Shown here: in pieces, positions 41,688 to 51,097 of the stretch
Layout: each line of letters starts with the position of its first letter
How positions within the stretch are numbered: the first letter of the stretch is position 1
Origin: Trinickia mobilis
GTDB lineage: Bacteria; Pseudomonadota; Gammaproteobacteria; Burkholderiales; Burkholderiaceae
Reading direction: 5' to 3'
Length of the DNA: 58,377 nt
Assembly: GCF_017315705.1 (NCBI RefSeq)
Contig: NZ_JAFLRF010000037.1
Location: 1 to 58,377, forward strand
Notes under the pieces: generated by a model
Database searches by the model: none
Told to the model about the DNA's origin: nothing
Seen by the model: the letters and a program-made list of their open reading frames with translations, nothing else
Position numbers and translations under genes: made by a program

Positions 41688-42456
41688 TGTCCCTTGGGCA
41701 GAGGGCACTCCGCTTCTGGCCGAGCCCCCTGCCGTCTTGCTACGCGGAAATGTACTTTTCGGCCCACTCGCGCAGGTTCTCAGCTGCTCACCACCGACGA
41801 AAGGGATCCGCACGGCAGCGGGCCACTGAGGGGGCGAAGCGCCGTTCGTCCAAGGGCGGTCAAGTCGGCGATGGCAGAAAATATTGCATATATGGTATCG
41901 AGGAAACGTGGATCAGTCAGCGGAATTCATTTCAGCACTGAGTTAGAAATTCGCAGGCATGCTTCGTCGGGTTGCGTTCACTATTTCACGAAGTGACCAA
42001 TCTCCTTGTGGCCGAATCTGCGTCTTGTCGAGTGCAACACGGCGCGGCCGACCCAATGGAAAAGAGGTTGAAGGAGAAGCGGATGAGCGCAGAAAAGTCC
42101 TTGCGCTTTCTTGTTGGAAAACTGGCCGATGCCCAATTCGGCGACGCCGGTCCCGGTAACCCGATTCAGTCGCACACGCCCTAATGGGAGCCGTTATGTG
42201 TGCGTTGAGGCACTGCGGCCGGAGGAAGGAATTCGAAATCGCCGCGACGTCAGCGAGAGCGTCACCTCGCCCGTAGCGCTTGCCAGGGCGGAGGCAGCCC
42301 GACGGGAGGACCGATAAGCGCTGAGCATCTTGGCCAGGAGACATCTCGGCTTCGCCTACAGGCTCGGTTGTCTGGCGCCTACAGTCCGGTTTTCGGGATG
42401 CTTCCAACGTTCTAGTAAACAGAACAAGAACGTGAACCGCACGCTTTCGGTTAGTA
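41688..42456. other. Region of unrecognised or decayed sequence
   Basis: No complete gene is supported in these 769 bases. Short minus-strand stretches (for example LLLQPLFHWVGRAVLHSTRR near 42010-42069) look protein-like but match nothing I recognise. The region lies inside the chain of gene fragments and is probably also debris. Confidence 0.4.
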
Positions 42457-42705
42457 AAAAAGTATGGTGAGGAGGTGGTCATCTATGCACCGTACGCCTA
42501 TGACGCGGTAATGATTCTGGTCGACGCGATGAAGCGGGCGAACTCTTCGGACCCGGCGAAGTATCTGCCGTACCTCAAAAAGACAGACTACAAGGGCGTC
42601 ATCGGCGAGACGCAGTTTGACAACAAGGGCGACGTTATGGACGCAACCTTGACGCTCTATACGTTCAAGGATGGCAAACGCGAAAGCTTGGGCGTGCAGC
42701 ATTAA
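42457..42705 (+). pseudogene. Branched-chain amino acid ABC binding protein (LivK-type), C-terminal fragment
   Basis: The frame reads KKYGEEVVIYAPYAYDAVMI, LVDAMKRANSSDPAKYLPYL and FDNKGDVMDATLTLYTFKDG, ending KRESLGVQH. This is the C-terminal end of LivK-type periplasmic binding proteins. The signal peptide and most of both lobes are missing. The gene has lost about 80 percent of its length. Confidence 0.8.
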
Positions 42706-42785
42706 CCCGGTCTGTCTCAGTGGCGGCATCGACCGGTCAATTTCGCCATTCCCAGTTGAGGGCAGCACGTTTGTGTGCGAGGTGA

Positions 42786-43283
42786 ATGTTGTCAGATACC
42801 GTTCAGGTTGCAGTGCCGGCCGAAGTGGATTCACTCGAGTGGGTTCGGCGGATTATGTCGATGGACACGACAACGCGCATATGGAATCTGGGGCTCATGG
42901 AAATCATGAGAGACCACTTCGTTCGGCGTGGTCTTCCTGTTGCCCTCACGCATTGTAGTGGCGGCAGAAAAGCTTTTCTCGTAGCCACGGTCCCGGCACA
43001 TGACGGTCGAACTCGAGGCGGAATTGTAATGGCTGGCCACACAGACGTGTTCCCCATTGAAAGTCAGTCATGGGACACGGCCCCCTTCAGACCGGAGGTC
43101 AAGGACGGTCGCCTGTACGGGCGCGGCGCCTGTGACATGAAAGGCTTCAACATCGGCACCATCACCGGGCAAACGCGGCATGTTATGCGCTCGCAATGCC
43201 GTGCCATCCGGCCCGTCGCGCGCTTGACGATCGTCCGGGAGAGTCGCGGCGCGAACCGACCGCGTACGCTTCAGGACCTTTAA
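42786..43283 (+). pseudogene. Acetylornithine deacetylase-like (M20) protein, N-terminal fragment
   Basis: A GAGGTGA ribosome site precedes the ATG at 42786. The frame begins [18 protein letters not shown] and reaches the metal site [20 protein letters not shown], with [16 protein letters not shown]. It then departs from the ArgE/M20 family after about residue 122. The rest of the frame is arginine-rich and has no family match. The remaining metal ligands and the dimer domain are missing. Confidence 0.8.
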
Positions 43284-43454
43284 CCGCACCTCGAGATCGT
43301 TCGAGATCGTGTAACCTGATCAGACCATCGGGTTGGCATGCTGCGGACGATTGCGAGCGCTTCGTCCGACGTGCTGCATCCATGCTCGACCGTTTTGGGC
43401 TTGCGGATCCGCAACTGGGGAGTGCTGGCCGCCTTGCCAGTGAATCATGAGCAT

Positions 43455-43568
43455 GACTTCACTCGTTGTCTCACCCGCGTTCGCGGGCAAGGCCAGTACT
43501 TCGTCAAGGCCAGCGAGCGTCTCGAGGACGAACTGCTGGTCGCGCCGGGGCGCATGGTAGTCGCTCAT
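43455..43568 (-). pseudogene. Acyl-CoA dehydrogenase, N-terminal fragment
   Basis: The frame opens MSDYHAPRRDQQFVLETLAG followed by LDEVLALPA, the standard N-terminus of a large acyl-CoA dehydrogenase branch. It loses similarity after about 38 residues. It starts 13 bases after the stop of the enoyl-CoA hydratase on the same strand, so it was once the next gene of that operon. The truncation marks the edge of the fragment region. Confidence 0.75.
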
Positions 43569-43581
43569 CTCAGCTCCTGCA

Positions 43582-44427
43582 TCAATGTCCCGTGAAGGAG
43601 GGCGGGCGCTTTTCCATGTAGCTCGTGAAGCCCTCCTTGTAATCTAGCGTGCGCATGCAGCGCGCCTGCTCTTCGTCGGCCTTCAGGTAGGCGTCGTCGT
43701 AGGACTCGTCCAGCGCCATCCAGATCTGGGCCTTCATTGCTGCCAGCGAACGTGGCGCCGAATGCTCGGCGAGCTGGTGCGCGTAGGCCATGGTGTGCGC
43801 GAGCAGCACGTCGTCGTCGTGCACGCTGTTGATGAGGCCGATGCGCTCGGCCTCGGCCATCTCAATGCGGCGCGCGGTATACAGCAGGTCGGCGCTGCGC
43901 GCCGGGCCGACGAGACGCGTCAGCAGCCAGGCACTGGCCTTCTCGGCGGGCACGCCCAGGCGCGCGAAGGTGAAATTCATCACCGCCGAGCGCGCGGCGA
44001 AGCGCAGGTCGCAATGCAGCGCGAAGATTGCGCCCCAGCCGTAGGCCGCGCCGTTGACGGCGGCAATGGTGGGCTTGCGAGCGCGGATCAGGCCACTCCA
44101 TCCGGCGGCGAATTGGCGCGCGAGCGCGGGGCCGACACCGTCGTCCCACTGCGGCGGCGGCTGGTCGGCAGCCGGCGTAAGCGTGCCGGGGACGGTCGGC
44201 GCGTTGGGGTCCCGGTTCGTGGCCCCACCCAAGTCGACACCGGCGCAAAAGGCACGTTTGGCGCCCGTCACCACGATCGCGCGCACCTCGGTGTCGGCGG
44301 CGGCATCGGCCACGCGGGCGAAGAAGCGCTCCAGCATCGCGGGGCTGATAGCGTTCATCTTCTCCGGCCGGTTGAACGTGATGGTCGCGACGCGTTGCTC
44401 GACCGAATACAGGATGTCCGTGCTCAT
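43582..44427 (-). CDS. Enoyl-CoA hydratase/isomerase-family protein
   Basis: The 281-residue crotonase starts MSTDILYSVEQRVATITFNR after GGAGAAC. The oxyanion-hole regions AFCAGVDLGGA and VNGAAYGWGAIFALHCDLRF are present. The catalytic area reads RLGVPAEKASAWLLTRLVGP with a Glu in the usual second position. A long loop (RDPNAPTVPGTLTPAADQPP) is inserted after the first motif. The gene was followed by an acyl-CoA dehydrogenase, now truncated, which suggests beta-oxidation of a side chain or ring-cleavage product. Confidence 0.88.
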   Translation of the reverse strand: MSTDILYSVEQRVATITFNRPEKMNAISPAMLERFFARVADAAADTEVRAIVVTGAKRAFCAGVDLGGATNRDPNAPTVPGTLTPAADQPPPQWDDGVGPALARQFAAGWSGLIRARKPTIAAVNGAAYGWGAIFALHCDLRFAARSAVMNFTFARLGVPAEKASAWLLTRLVGPARSADLLYTARRIEMAEAERIGLINSVHDDDVLLAHTMAYAHQLAEHSAPRSLAAMKAQIWMALDESYDDAYLKADEEQARCMRTLDYKEGFTSYMEKRPPSFTGH

Positions 44428-44505
44428 GGAGTTCTCCGAAGGGGGTTGATCGGGGGGCGGATGCCAAAGAGTTGGGTGATGCGCGTTTTCATGGTGAAGA
44501 ACCTT

Positions 44506-44690
44506 TCAGCAAATGCGCTGTGTTTTAGTCGACATTGGTGCACGCGGCGAAGCGGCGGGCCGGCGTGTCCAATCACCGTGGCGGTCGCCGTGCCGGGCGG
44601 CGAAGTCGCGCATGCGTTCGGCGATATGCTCGGCGCCGAGGATCTCGGCCTCGTGCGTCGGCCCTGCAGATTCTTTGAACCGTGTTCAGC
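44506..44690 (-). other. Possible C-terminal gene remnant between GST-like and hydratase genes
   Basis: A minus-strand frame reads GPTHEAEILGAEHIAERMRD and FAARHGDRHGDWTRRPAASP, then stops at 44506. It looks like the C-terminal helix region of a dehydrogenase or hydratase, but no family is certain. Together with the fragment region nearby it suggests past rearrangement. Confidence 0.25.
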
Positions 44691-45864
44691 CGACGGCGAG
44701 CAGATAATCGTTGCGCACGATTGGCCGGGCGAGGCTGATCGCCATCGCTTCCTCGCCACCGACGCGGCGCAGCAGTGCCGTAAAGCGTGTGCGTGCTTCG
44801 CCGTCGAGATCACGCGCCAGCGCGGCCGCCTTGTCGAAGTGCCACAGCATCTGTGGTGCGCTGCTGCGCCGTATCGTTACGCCACGCAATTTGAATTCGA
44901 TTGGGCCCAGCGTCGGATGTACGCGCCGCTTGGTATCGGTAGTGACGAATTGCCCGGCCGGTAGGTCTGGATAGGCGGCGAGCCAGGCGTGGTAGCAGGC
45001 AGCATTGGCCAGTAGTTCGGCCGTCCAGTCGCGGAACAACATCTCCAGCACCGGCTCCAGCGTCCTCGGCAGTGCGTCGTCGGCGGGGAAAGCGGGGGCG
45101 ATGTCGGGGTACTCCGCATCGGGAATCACCGCCAGGTTCATGCGCTCGACCCAGCGTAAGACGTTAGGCGCCCGCAGCGCCATGATCCGCGCCGGCGCCG
45201 GGTCACGCCCAAGGTGAGCGAACAGCGGCGCCATCAGGCCGAAATCGGCGATGCTGGGATGGCCGCCGAGCAGGTAGGGCACGTGCTGGAAGTGGATGTC
45301 GAGCAGTTCCAGCAGTTCCAGATACACGCCTTCGATGGCCGGGGCGGCCTCGGGCGAACCGCCGATTGTCCGATACCGGCCGCTGAAATAGTCGATCATC
45401 CTGGCGCCGGCAGCGTTGCGCGCCTGGCGGTCGTTGCCCAGATAGGAGACACGGCCGAACTCGGCGTCGAGGAAGGACCGCTGCTCGGACAGATACGGTT
45501 CGGCCCAGCGGTAGTGCATCGCTGGCAGCCTCAGATGCTCGGTGCCGTAGGCGGCGAGCAGCCAGGCGACGACGCGTTGCACCGGACTCGCCGGGATCAT
45601 TGCCGGCTCTGGCAGACGCCGCTCCATGAAGTCGATGATCTCCGTCGAGTCCTGTAGCACTTCGCCCTGTGGCGTTTCCAGGACGGGTGCGACGCCGAGG
45701 CGGACGATGGGCCGGATTCGCGATTGGAAATCGGGGTGCCCGGCATAGAACTCGCGATATGGGATACCCTTCTTGATCAGATAAGAGCGCACCTTGCCGG
45801 TGAACAAGGACAGTGCCCCACCCCAAAGGGTGTAGGTATTGCAAGTGGGTCGGGTATCGGACAT
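44686..45864 (-). CDS. Glutathione S-transferase-like protein, long form
   Basis: The start MSDTRPTCNTYTLWGGALSL at 45864 gives 392 residues, much longer than a canonical GST of about 210. An N-terminal thioredoxin-like domain (FTGKVRSYLIKKGIPYREFY, VAPVLETPQGEVLQDSTEII) and a GST helical domain with LLGGHPSIADFGLMAPLFAH are followed by about 150 extra residues without a known motif. Such long GST-like proteins are often found in catabolic clusters with unknown role. It lies between the porin and enoyl-CoA hydratase genes on the same strand. Confidence 0.8.
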   Translation of the reverse strand: MSDTRPTCNTYTLWGGALSLFTGKVRSYLIKKGIPYREFYAGHPDFQSRIRPIVRLGVAPVLETPQGEVLQDSTEIIDFMERRLPEPAMIPASPVQRVVAWLLAAYGTEHLRLPAMHYRWAEPYLSEQRSFLDAEFGRVSYLGNDRQARNAAGARMIDYFSGRYRTIGGSPEAAPAIEGVYLELLELLDIHFQHVPYLLGGHPSIADFGLMAPLFAHLGRDPAPARIMALRAPNVLRWVERMNLAVIPDAEYPDIAPAFPADDALPRTLEPVLEMLFRDWTAELLANAACYHAWLAAYPDLPAGQFVTTDTKRRVHPTLGPIEFKLRGVTIRRSSAPQMLWHFDKAAALARDLDGEARTRFTALLRRVGGEEAMAISLARPIVRNDYLLAVG

Positions 45865-45966
45865 GCCAATCTCCATGTGAAGATGAGGAAGAAGAGTCGA
45901 TGCAGCCGCACCGGGCAGATCTTGCGTATTTGATCCGGGCGCGGCGGCGTCTCTGCGGATACTCGG

Positions 45967-47100
45967 TTAGAAGACGTGGCGGATGCCAACGACCAGCAGA
46001 TTCTGATTGCGCGTTTTCGAAGGCGCGTTCATGTAAATGTCGGCGACAGCTTGCGGCCCGGATACCATCTGCAAGTCGTTGTAGATGTAAACATCGGTAC
46101 GCTTGGAAAGACGATAATTCAAACTCACCTGCATCGTGTGCCAATGCGGGTTGGCGCTCAAACCTCCATAACTTCCTTGCGTATACACGTACCCGGCTCC
46201 CAACATGAGTGCGGGCGTGAGATCGTAGGTAACCGAAGTGTCGTAATTGGTCAACGACAGCCCCGTGCCGTCGCGATACGAATAATGGATATTGTCGACC
46301 ATGAAGTTCCAGCGCACGCCGTTCCCAAAGTCGTAGCGTCCGCCGGCGCCGAAATTATGCTGTCTCACTACGCCGGCCGCCGAGTTGAGCGGACTGGTGC
46401 GGAACAGAAAAAACGGCGCGCCCTGATAATCGTCGGTCACCGCACCGGTGGGGTTCACCGTCCCCGGGCTATCCAGTTGCACGTATGCCACCGCAAACTT
46501 GAAACCGCCCTGCGCATAGTTGACGCCGGCGCTGTATGCCCGGTTGAGGCCAAATGCACCGGCGGCATTGCTGAGCGCGTACAGTGCCTGCGCATTGAAG
46601 CCGGCTATCGTGGGAGACACGTATTTGATCGAGTTGTTGTAGCGCCAGCTGCCATATAGATTGTCGGCATCGCCAGGGTGAGCCGCGAGGCCATTGGTCG
46701 CCACCCCTGCGGAGATCGGCGCGATATAGTCCCAGAACGCGTCGTACTGGCGGCCTACGGTCACTGTCCCCAGGGTATTGCTGCTTAGCCCAACGAACGC
46801 CTGGCGTCCGAACATCCGCCCGCCCTGCCCGAAGTTGCCGTTGGTAATGTTAAAACCGTTTTCCAGTTGCGCGACCGCGCGATTGCCTCCGCCCAGATCC
46901 TCACTGATCTTAAAGCCGAGGCGGTTGTTCTGTTGGATTCCGCTCATCAGCTTGACGTTTGACGCACCGCCTTCGTTGTTGGTCCAGGCGACCCCCTCCG
47001 AAATGAGACCATAGATCGTCACGCTGCTTTGCGCGACTGCCAAGCCCGAGGCCGACATCGCCGCGAACGCCAATACTCCGAATACTCCGTATCGCCTCAT
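45967..47100 (-). CDS. Gram-negative trimeric porin
   Basis: The 377-residue protein has a signal peptide (FGVLAFAAMSASGLAVA-QSS) and the family opening SSVTIYGLISEGVAWTNNEG. GRMFGRQAFVGLSSNTLGTV and VGRQYDAFWDYIAP define the constriction-loop region. The sequence ends VVGIRHVF with the terminal Phe. GGAGACGGAAAC precedes the ATG. It is the outer-membrane entry partner of the MFS carrier encoded just upstream. Confidence 0.92.
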   Translation of the reverse strand: MRRYGVFGVLAFAAMSASGLAVAQSSVTIYGLISEGVAWTNNEGGASNVKLMSGIQQNNRLGFKISEDLGGGNRAVAQLENGFNITNGNFGQGGRMFGRQAFVGLSSNTLGTVTVGRQYDAFWDYIAPISAGVATNGLAAHPGDADNLYGSWRYNNSIKYVSPTIAGFNAQALYALSNAAGAFGLNRAYSAGVNYAQGGFKFAVAYVQLDSPGTVNPTGAVTDDYQGAPFFLFRTSPLNSAAGVVRQHNFGAGGRYDFGNGVRWNFMVDNIHYSYRDGTGLSLTNYDTSVTYDLTPALMLGAGYVYTQGSYGGLSANPHWHTMQVSLNYRLSKRTDVYIYNDLQMVSGPQAVADIYMNAPSKTRNQNLLVVGIRHVF

Positions 47101-47172
47101 GTTTCCGTCTCCATGGTTTAAGAGGTGACCGCTGAGTGGGCTCGTCGGGTTCTCGTCGTCGTATCCTCGGTA

Positions 47173-47200
47173 CCTTTGCCAGCGTTATCGCTGGCAAAGG
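47173..47200. terminator. Hairpin between the MFS and porin genes
   Basis: CCTTTGCCAGCG and CGCTGGCAAAGG form a perfect 12-base stem with a 4-base loop between the MFS stop and the porin start. There is no T-run, so it may be a processing or attenuation site rather than a full terminator. Confidence 0.5.
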
Positions 47201-47290
47201 CCGCGGCCGACCCACTTATCCGACTGTCCGAACGAGCGATGCAACCTCTTTACGTATCTTTGATATTTCGAATTTGACGGCAAACGCCGG

Positions 47291-48598
47291 TTACAGCGCA
47301 CGCCCTTTGAGTTCGTCGCGCACGCTGAACAACCACACGGCAGCGCCTAGGCATAACAGCACCGAGATCAGGTACAGGCCATAGTCGATGTGGCCTGTAC
47401 GCGTTTTGATCAAGCCGACGAGAAAGGGGCTGACAAAGCCGCCGATCTGCCCGATGCTGCTGATGAGGGCGATCCCGCCGGCTGCTGCGCTACTGCCGAG
47501 ATAGGCTGGCGGCATGACCCAGAAAATCGGTAGCGCAGCCAACGCGAGCGTCGCGACGCTCGCAATGCCAAGCATCACAGGCAGACCGGTATGCAACGTG
47601 AGCAGCGACAGCGCAAGGGCACCGCCGACCGCACAAACCGCAAAATGACGCCGACGTTCCCGCGTCTTGTCCGAATGGCGTGAGATCATTACGATGGCGA
47701 TCGCCCCGATGCCATAAGGAATCGCGCTGTACAGGCCAACCAGCATCACGTCCTTGACGCCGGACTCCTTGATGAGCGTCGGCAGCCAAAAACTGAAGGC
47801 AAACACACCGCAAACGGCCGTGAAATAGACAAACGAGAAGAGATAGACTTTGGGGTTTTTCAGTGCGTTGCCAAACGACTGAGGTTTCGCGTCATGCTTC
47901 TCGAGATGATCGGCGTTAATCGCCTGTATCAGGTTCCGCTTCTCCTCGTCGGACAGCCACGACACCTGTTGCGGGCCATCGACGAGGCGAAAATAGGCAA
48001 TCACGCCCAGGATGCACGCGGGCGCACCTTCAAGCAAAAACAGCCATTGCCAGCCTTGCATCCCGGCGACACCCGTCATGTCTTTCATGATCCATCCTGA
48101 CAGCAGTCCGCCGACCAGACCCGCGATGCCGACGCCCGCGAAGAACCATGAGACCACTGTGGCGCGCCGTTTGGACGCGTACCAGTAAGTCAGATAAAGC
48201 ACGATGCCAGGAAAGAATCCCGCCTCAGACACGCCCAGCAAAAAGCGCAACAAATAGAATTGCCATGGCGAACTGATGAAAAGCATGCCGGCCGACACAA
48301 GGCCCCATAAAATCATGATTCGCGCGAAGGCTCGCCGTGCTCCGATTCTCTCCAGCAGCAGATTGCTCGGCACTTCAAAGAGCAAGTAACCAATGAAGAA
48401 CATGCCCGCGCCGAGGCCATAGATGGAATCGTTGAAGGCCAGATCCTGCTTCATCTGCAACTGGGCGAATCCGATGTTGATCCGGTCCAGAAACGAAACG
48501 ACATATGCGATGAACAGAAACGGAATGATCCTCAACGTGATCTTCCGATACAGCCTGTCAGGCGGCTCGATTTCTTCGAGTACTGTTGTAGCTTCCAT
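47291..48598 (-). CDS. MFS transporter, anion:cation symporter type
   Basis: The 435-residue protein opens with DRLYRKITLRIIPFLFIAYV and SFLDRINIGFAQLQMKQDLA, the hallmark of the ACS family (tartrate, phthalate and hydroxyphenylacetate carriers). About 12 helices are present, with SNLLLERIGARRAFARIMIL after the second. GAGGAGATAGAT precedes the ATG. It probably takes up the organic acid that the downstream and upstream CoA-dependent enzymes degrade. Confidence 0.9.
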   Translation of the reverse strand: MEATTVLEEIEPPDRLYRKITLRIIPFLFIAYVVSFLDRINIGFAQLQMKQDLAFNDSIYGLGAGMFFIGYLLFEVPSNLLLERIGARRAFARIMILWGLVSAGMLFISSPWQFYLLRFLLGVSEAGFFPGIVLYLTYWYASKRRATVVSWFFAGVGIAGLVGGLLSGWIMKDMTGVAGMQGWQWLFLLEGAPACILGVIAYFRLVDGPQQVSWLSDEEKRNLIQAINADHLEKHDAKPQSFGNALKNPKVYLFSFVYFTAVCGVFAFSFWLPTLIKESGVKDVMLVGLYSAIPYGIGAIAIVMISRHSDKTRERRRHFAVCAVGGALALSLLTLHTGLPVMLGIASVATLALAALPIFWVMPPAYLGSSAAAGGIALISSIGQIGGFVSPFLVGLIKTRTGHIDYGLYLISVLLCLGAAVWLFSVRDELKGRAL

Positions 48599-49214
48599 AT
48601 CTATCTCCTCATATTTCCTGGTTTCTTGATTCCTGATGCAGCCGTATCCTCAGTGTCCGGGAAAGGCAAATACACCCCGGGGGAGCCGCGCTGGGTCCTG
48701 TGCACATGACTATCGAACTCGAGAACGTATCTGCCGGTCGGCTGGCAAGGCGCACGCTGCACCGCTCTGTCGCTCCAAGCAAGCAGCCGGAAACGCGGCC
48801 AGATGGCCGGCAGAGTGCGTTCCCCAAATCTAAAAATCGTTCAAGAGGTTGCCCGACCAAAGGGGCGATCGCTGCGCCATGCGCCCTGCGAAGATTCCCA
48901 ATATTCGCTGTGGCACATTCCTTGCCATTGCCCCTTTGCTGGGCAACGCGAGCTCGATAGTCATGTGAGCAGGTTCTAATATGGTGGGTGAAAATAAAAC
49001 TCGACGAAACGAAAACAGTGCTAACGCTGTTACGCGCATTCTGTTATCGGCGTTAATACCGTCGCGAATGCCGGCCACGCCTCCGTCTTGGTATAAAACG
49101 ATACTTGAGAGAGGCGAGCAGCCAGAAGGTTGAGAGAGACTGCGGTGACGGCTAGCCCTTCACCGCGGGCTGTTAAGTTTCTCGTCCGAATTGCTTCAGA
49201 CGAAACTGACCCAT
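48599..49214. other. Gene-free region with nested inverted repeats
   Basis: No gene is supported here. CACATGACTATCGA at 48703-48716 recurs inverted at 48954-48967. Inside, GTTGCCCGACCAAAGGGGC (48848-48866) pairs with GCCCCTTTGCTGGGCAAC (48930-48947) apart from a small mismatch. These may be regulatory sites for the MFS gene or a decayed mobile element. Confidence 0.45.
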
Positions 49215-49649
49215 TCAACCTTCGCTCGGATCATATGGCGACGCGCGGTTTTCAAGCTTCCATTTCTTCTCAGCGTCCGTATCAGGCCGAGGTGGTCGAT
49301 GGCCGTCGATCAACCACAGTTCTCGCGGCGTTTCGCCGACATGCAACTCGTAGTGGTAGCCTCGATCCTGGACAAATGGCGCTATCGCGGCGTTCGCTTT
49401 GCGCAGCCAAGACTCCCTCCACTCGACGTCCTTAGAGATGTGCCTGGCGAATTGGTCTAATCTGATTCTTACAAAGTCGCCTCGTGACTCGCCTCCCATG
49501 AAGAAGGAGTCTTTCGGCTGTTCATGAAACAGCACGCCTACGTAGAAGCGAGGAATGGCGACGTAAATGTCGACGATGCGCCTGGCCATCTCCTGCTTTT
49601 CCTCTGCCGTGTACGCGCCGACTGGATGATAGATATTCCACAAAGGCAT
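49215..49649 (-). CDS. Tautomerase-superfamily protein (cis-CaaD-like)
   Basis: From MPLWNIYHPVGAYTAEEKQE at 49649 the protein has 144 residues. Removal of Met would expose Pro1, the catalytic base of the tautomerase superfamily. HPVGAYTAEEKQEMARRIVD and ESRGDFVRIRLDQFARHISK follow the pattern of cis-3-chloroacrylic acid dehalogenase-like proteins. Members tautomerise, hydrate or dehalogenate unsaturated acids. It sits within the CoA-dependent catabolic cluster, so it may hydrate or isomerise an unsaturated acid before or after activation. Confidence 0.85.
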   Translation of the reverse strand: MPLWNIYHPVGAYTAEEKQEMARRIVDIYVAIPRFYVGVLFHEQPKDSFFMGGESRGDFVRIRLDQFARHISKDVEWRESWLRKANAAIAPFVQDRGYHYELHVGETPRELWLIDGHRPPRPDTDAEKKWKLENRASPYDPSEG

Positions 49650-49981
49650 TTTTGTCTCCATGCATCACAATAGATGCCGCGTTTCGTATGTCAGTACATC
49701 TAAGTCTCTTGCAAGAAATAATGAACTTGACATTAGTGAGGCGGCGGTATCGGTAGCCCAGGGATAGGCTACCGGTTAAAACCAATGTTCTTCGCAACGC
49801 AGCGTTCTTAGGAAAGGCGATCCCGCTGCCCATCCGCTTCCTTTAGAACCAAGGCCAGATTCACAACGATCAATTGCGCCCCTTCGGGCAGAAGTACGCA
49901 GCCACATCGTCGTTCCAACACCGACGGCATCTCCCGTGAACCGTACCGATGATCGGTACCGTCGCACGCTCTCAACCCGTT
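49650..49981. other. Intergenic region
   Basis: The 332 bases between the beta-keto acid cleavage enzyme and tautomerase genes show no supported gene, repeat or clear promoter. Confidence 0.4.
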
Positions 49982-50866
49982 CTATTGGCGACGGGGAAGG
50001 CCGAGTAGGCTGCGAGCCTCGTCAGGCGTTGCCACGTCTGCGCCGATGCTTTTGATGATATTGACCGCACGTATGACCAGCGCTGCGTTGCTTGGCGCCA
50101 GTTCCCCTTTGGCAAGATAAAGATTGTCCTCGAGGCCCACGCGGACGTGGCCGCCAAGAATCACGCTTTGCGCCACGATCGGAAATTGGGCGCGCGAGAT
50201 GCCGAACGCCGACCAACGCGCTTTCTCGGGCAGATATCGCTTCATCTGCAGAAGGCTCTCGGTGTCGGCGGACGCTCCCCATGGCACACCAAGACACAAC
50301 TGAAACAGAGGAGCCTGCAGAATCCCCTGCGTTTCGATCAGGTGGCGCGCCAGACGCACGTGCCCGAGATCGAATACCTCGATTTCCGGCTTCACGCCTG
50401 CTTCCTCGATCAAGGTTGCCATCTTGACCAGATGGTCAGACACGTTGACGAATGCGCGATTGCCGAAGTTCATGGTCGCCACGTCGAGGCTGCAGATTTC
50501 CGGGCGCAACTCGAGCACGTGCCGGACGCGGGCGTCAGGCGTCATCATCATACTCAATTCACTTCCCCGGTTCGGGTCTTCGTCGCTGGGAACGAAACGT
50601 GAACCCGGGCCCGTTGTCAGATTGATCAAGATCGGGCACCCACTATCGCGGATACGCGAAACGACTTCTCTGTAAAGCGACAGCTCAGTGCTTGGAACGC
50701 CAGTCTTGGGGTCACGAACGTGAATGTGAGCGATGCTCGCACCGGCTTCACATGCAGCAATGGCCTCATCGGCGATTTGCTTGGGCGTAACGGGCACTGC
50801 AGGGCTCAGCCGCGGCGTATCGCCGCCTCCAGTGAGTGCACAACTGATAATCGTCTTGCTTGTCAT
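49982..50866 (-). CDS. Beta-keto acid cleavage enzyme (BKACE, DUF849)
   Basis: The 294-residue protein shows the BKACE pattern: IISCALTGGGDTPRLSPAVP, AGASIAHIHVRDPKTGVPS with the two zinc-binding His, and ILINLTTGPGSR. LGVPWGASADTESLLQMKRY and GHVRVGLEDNLYLAKGELAP follow. These zinc enzymes cleave a beta-keto acid with acetyl-CoA to give acetoacetate and a new acyl-CoA. Which keto acid is used cannot be told from the sequence. The neighbouring CoA-transferase, hydratase and semialdehyde dehydrogenase suggest a lower pathway that ends in CoA esters. No ribosome site is evident before the ATG. Confidence 0.9.
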   Translation of the reverse strand: MTSKTIISCALTGGGDTPRLSPAVPVTPKQIADEAIAACEAGASIAHIHVRDPKTGVPSTELSLYREVVSRIRDSGCPILINLTTGPGSRFVPSDEDPNRGSELSMMMTPDARVRHVLELRPEICSLDVATMNFGNRAFVNVSDHLVKMATLIEEAGVKPEIEVFDLGHVRLARHLIETQGILQAPLFQLCLGVPWGASADTESLLQMKRYLPEKARWSAFGISRAQFPIVAQSVILGGHVRVGLEDNLYLAKGELAPSNAALVIRAVNIIKSIGADVATPDEARSLLGLPRRQ

Positions 50867-51097
50867 AGTGTTCGTTCAAAGGAAATAAGAATGAAGCGCC
50901 ACAATCGAGCGCCTCGCCATGTGACCGGCGTCAGGCGCCCGTCGTGGCATCCATCGAATAGGGGCTCGGACTTGAGTGGCCGCCGCATCCAGTCCTCTCG
51001 GTCGTCTGGTCCGGGCAGTTTCGGATGTTCCAGAGTGGCATGATGTGTCTTCTCGATGATGGAAATGACAGTGAGCGGGCGGCGCGCCGCGGGACGT

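Noticed and set aside
41943-42482. A 179-codon minus-strand frame in the fragment region
   Set aside because: There is no ribosome site, the composition is arginine- and serine-rich as expected of a non-coding frame, and no motif is recognised.
48830-49078. An 82-codon minus-strand frame beginning in the inverted repeat region
   Set aside because: No ribosome site or homology pattern is seen, and its similarity to the plus-strand frame is limited to the short inverted repeat.
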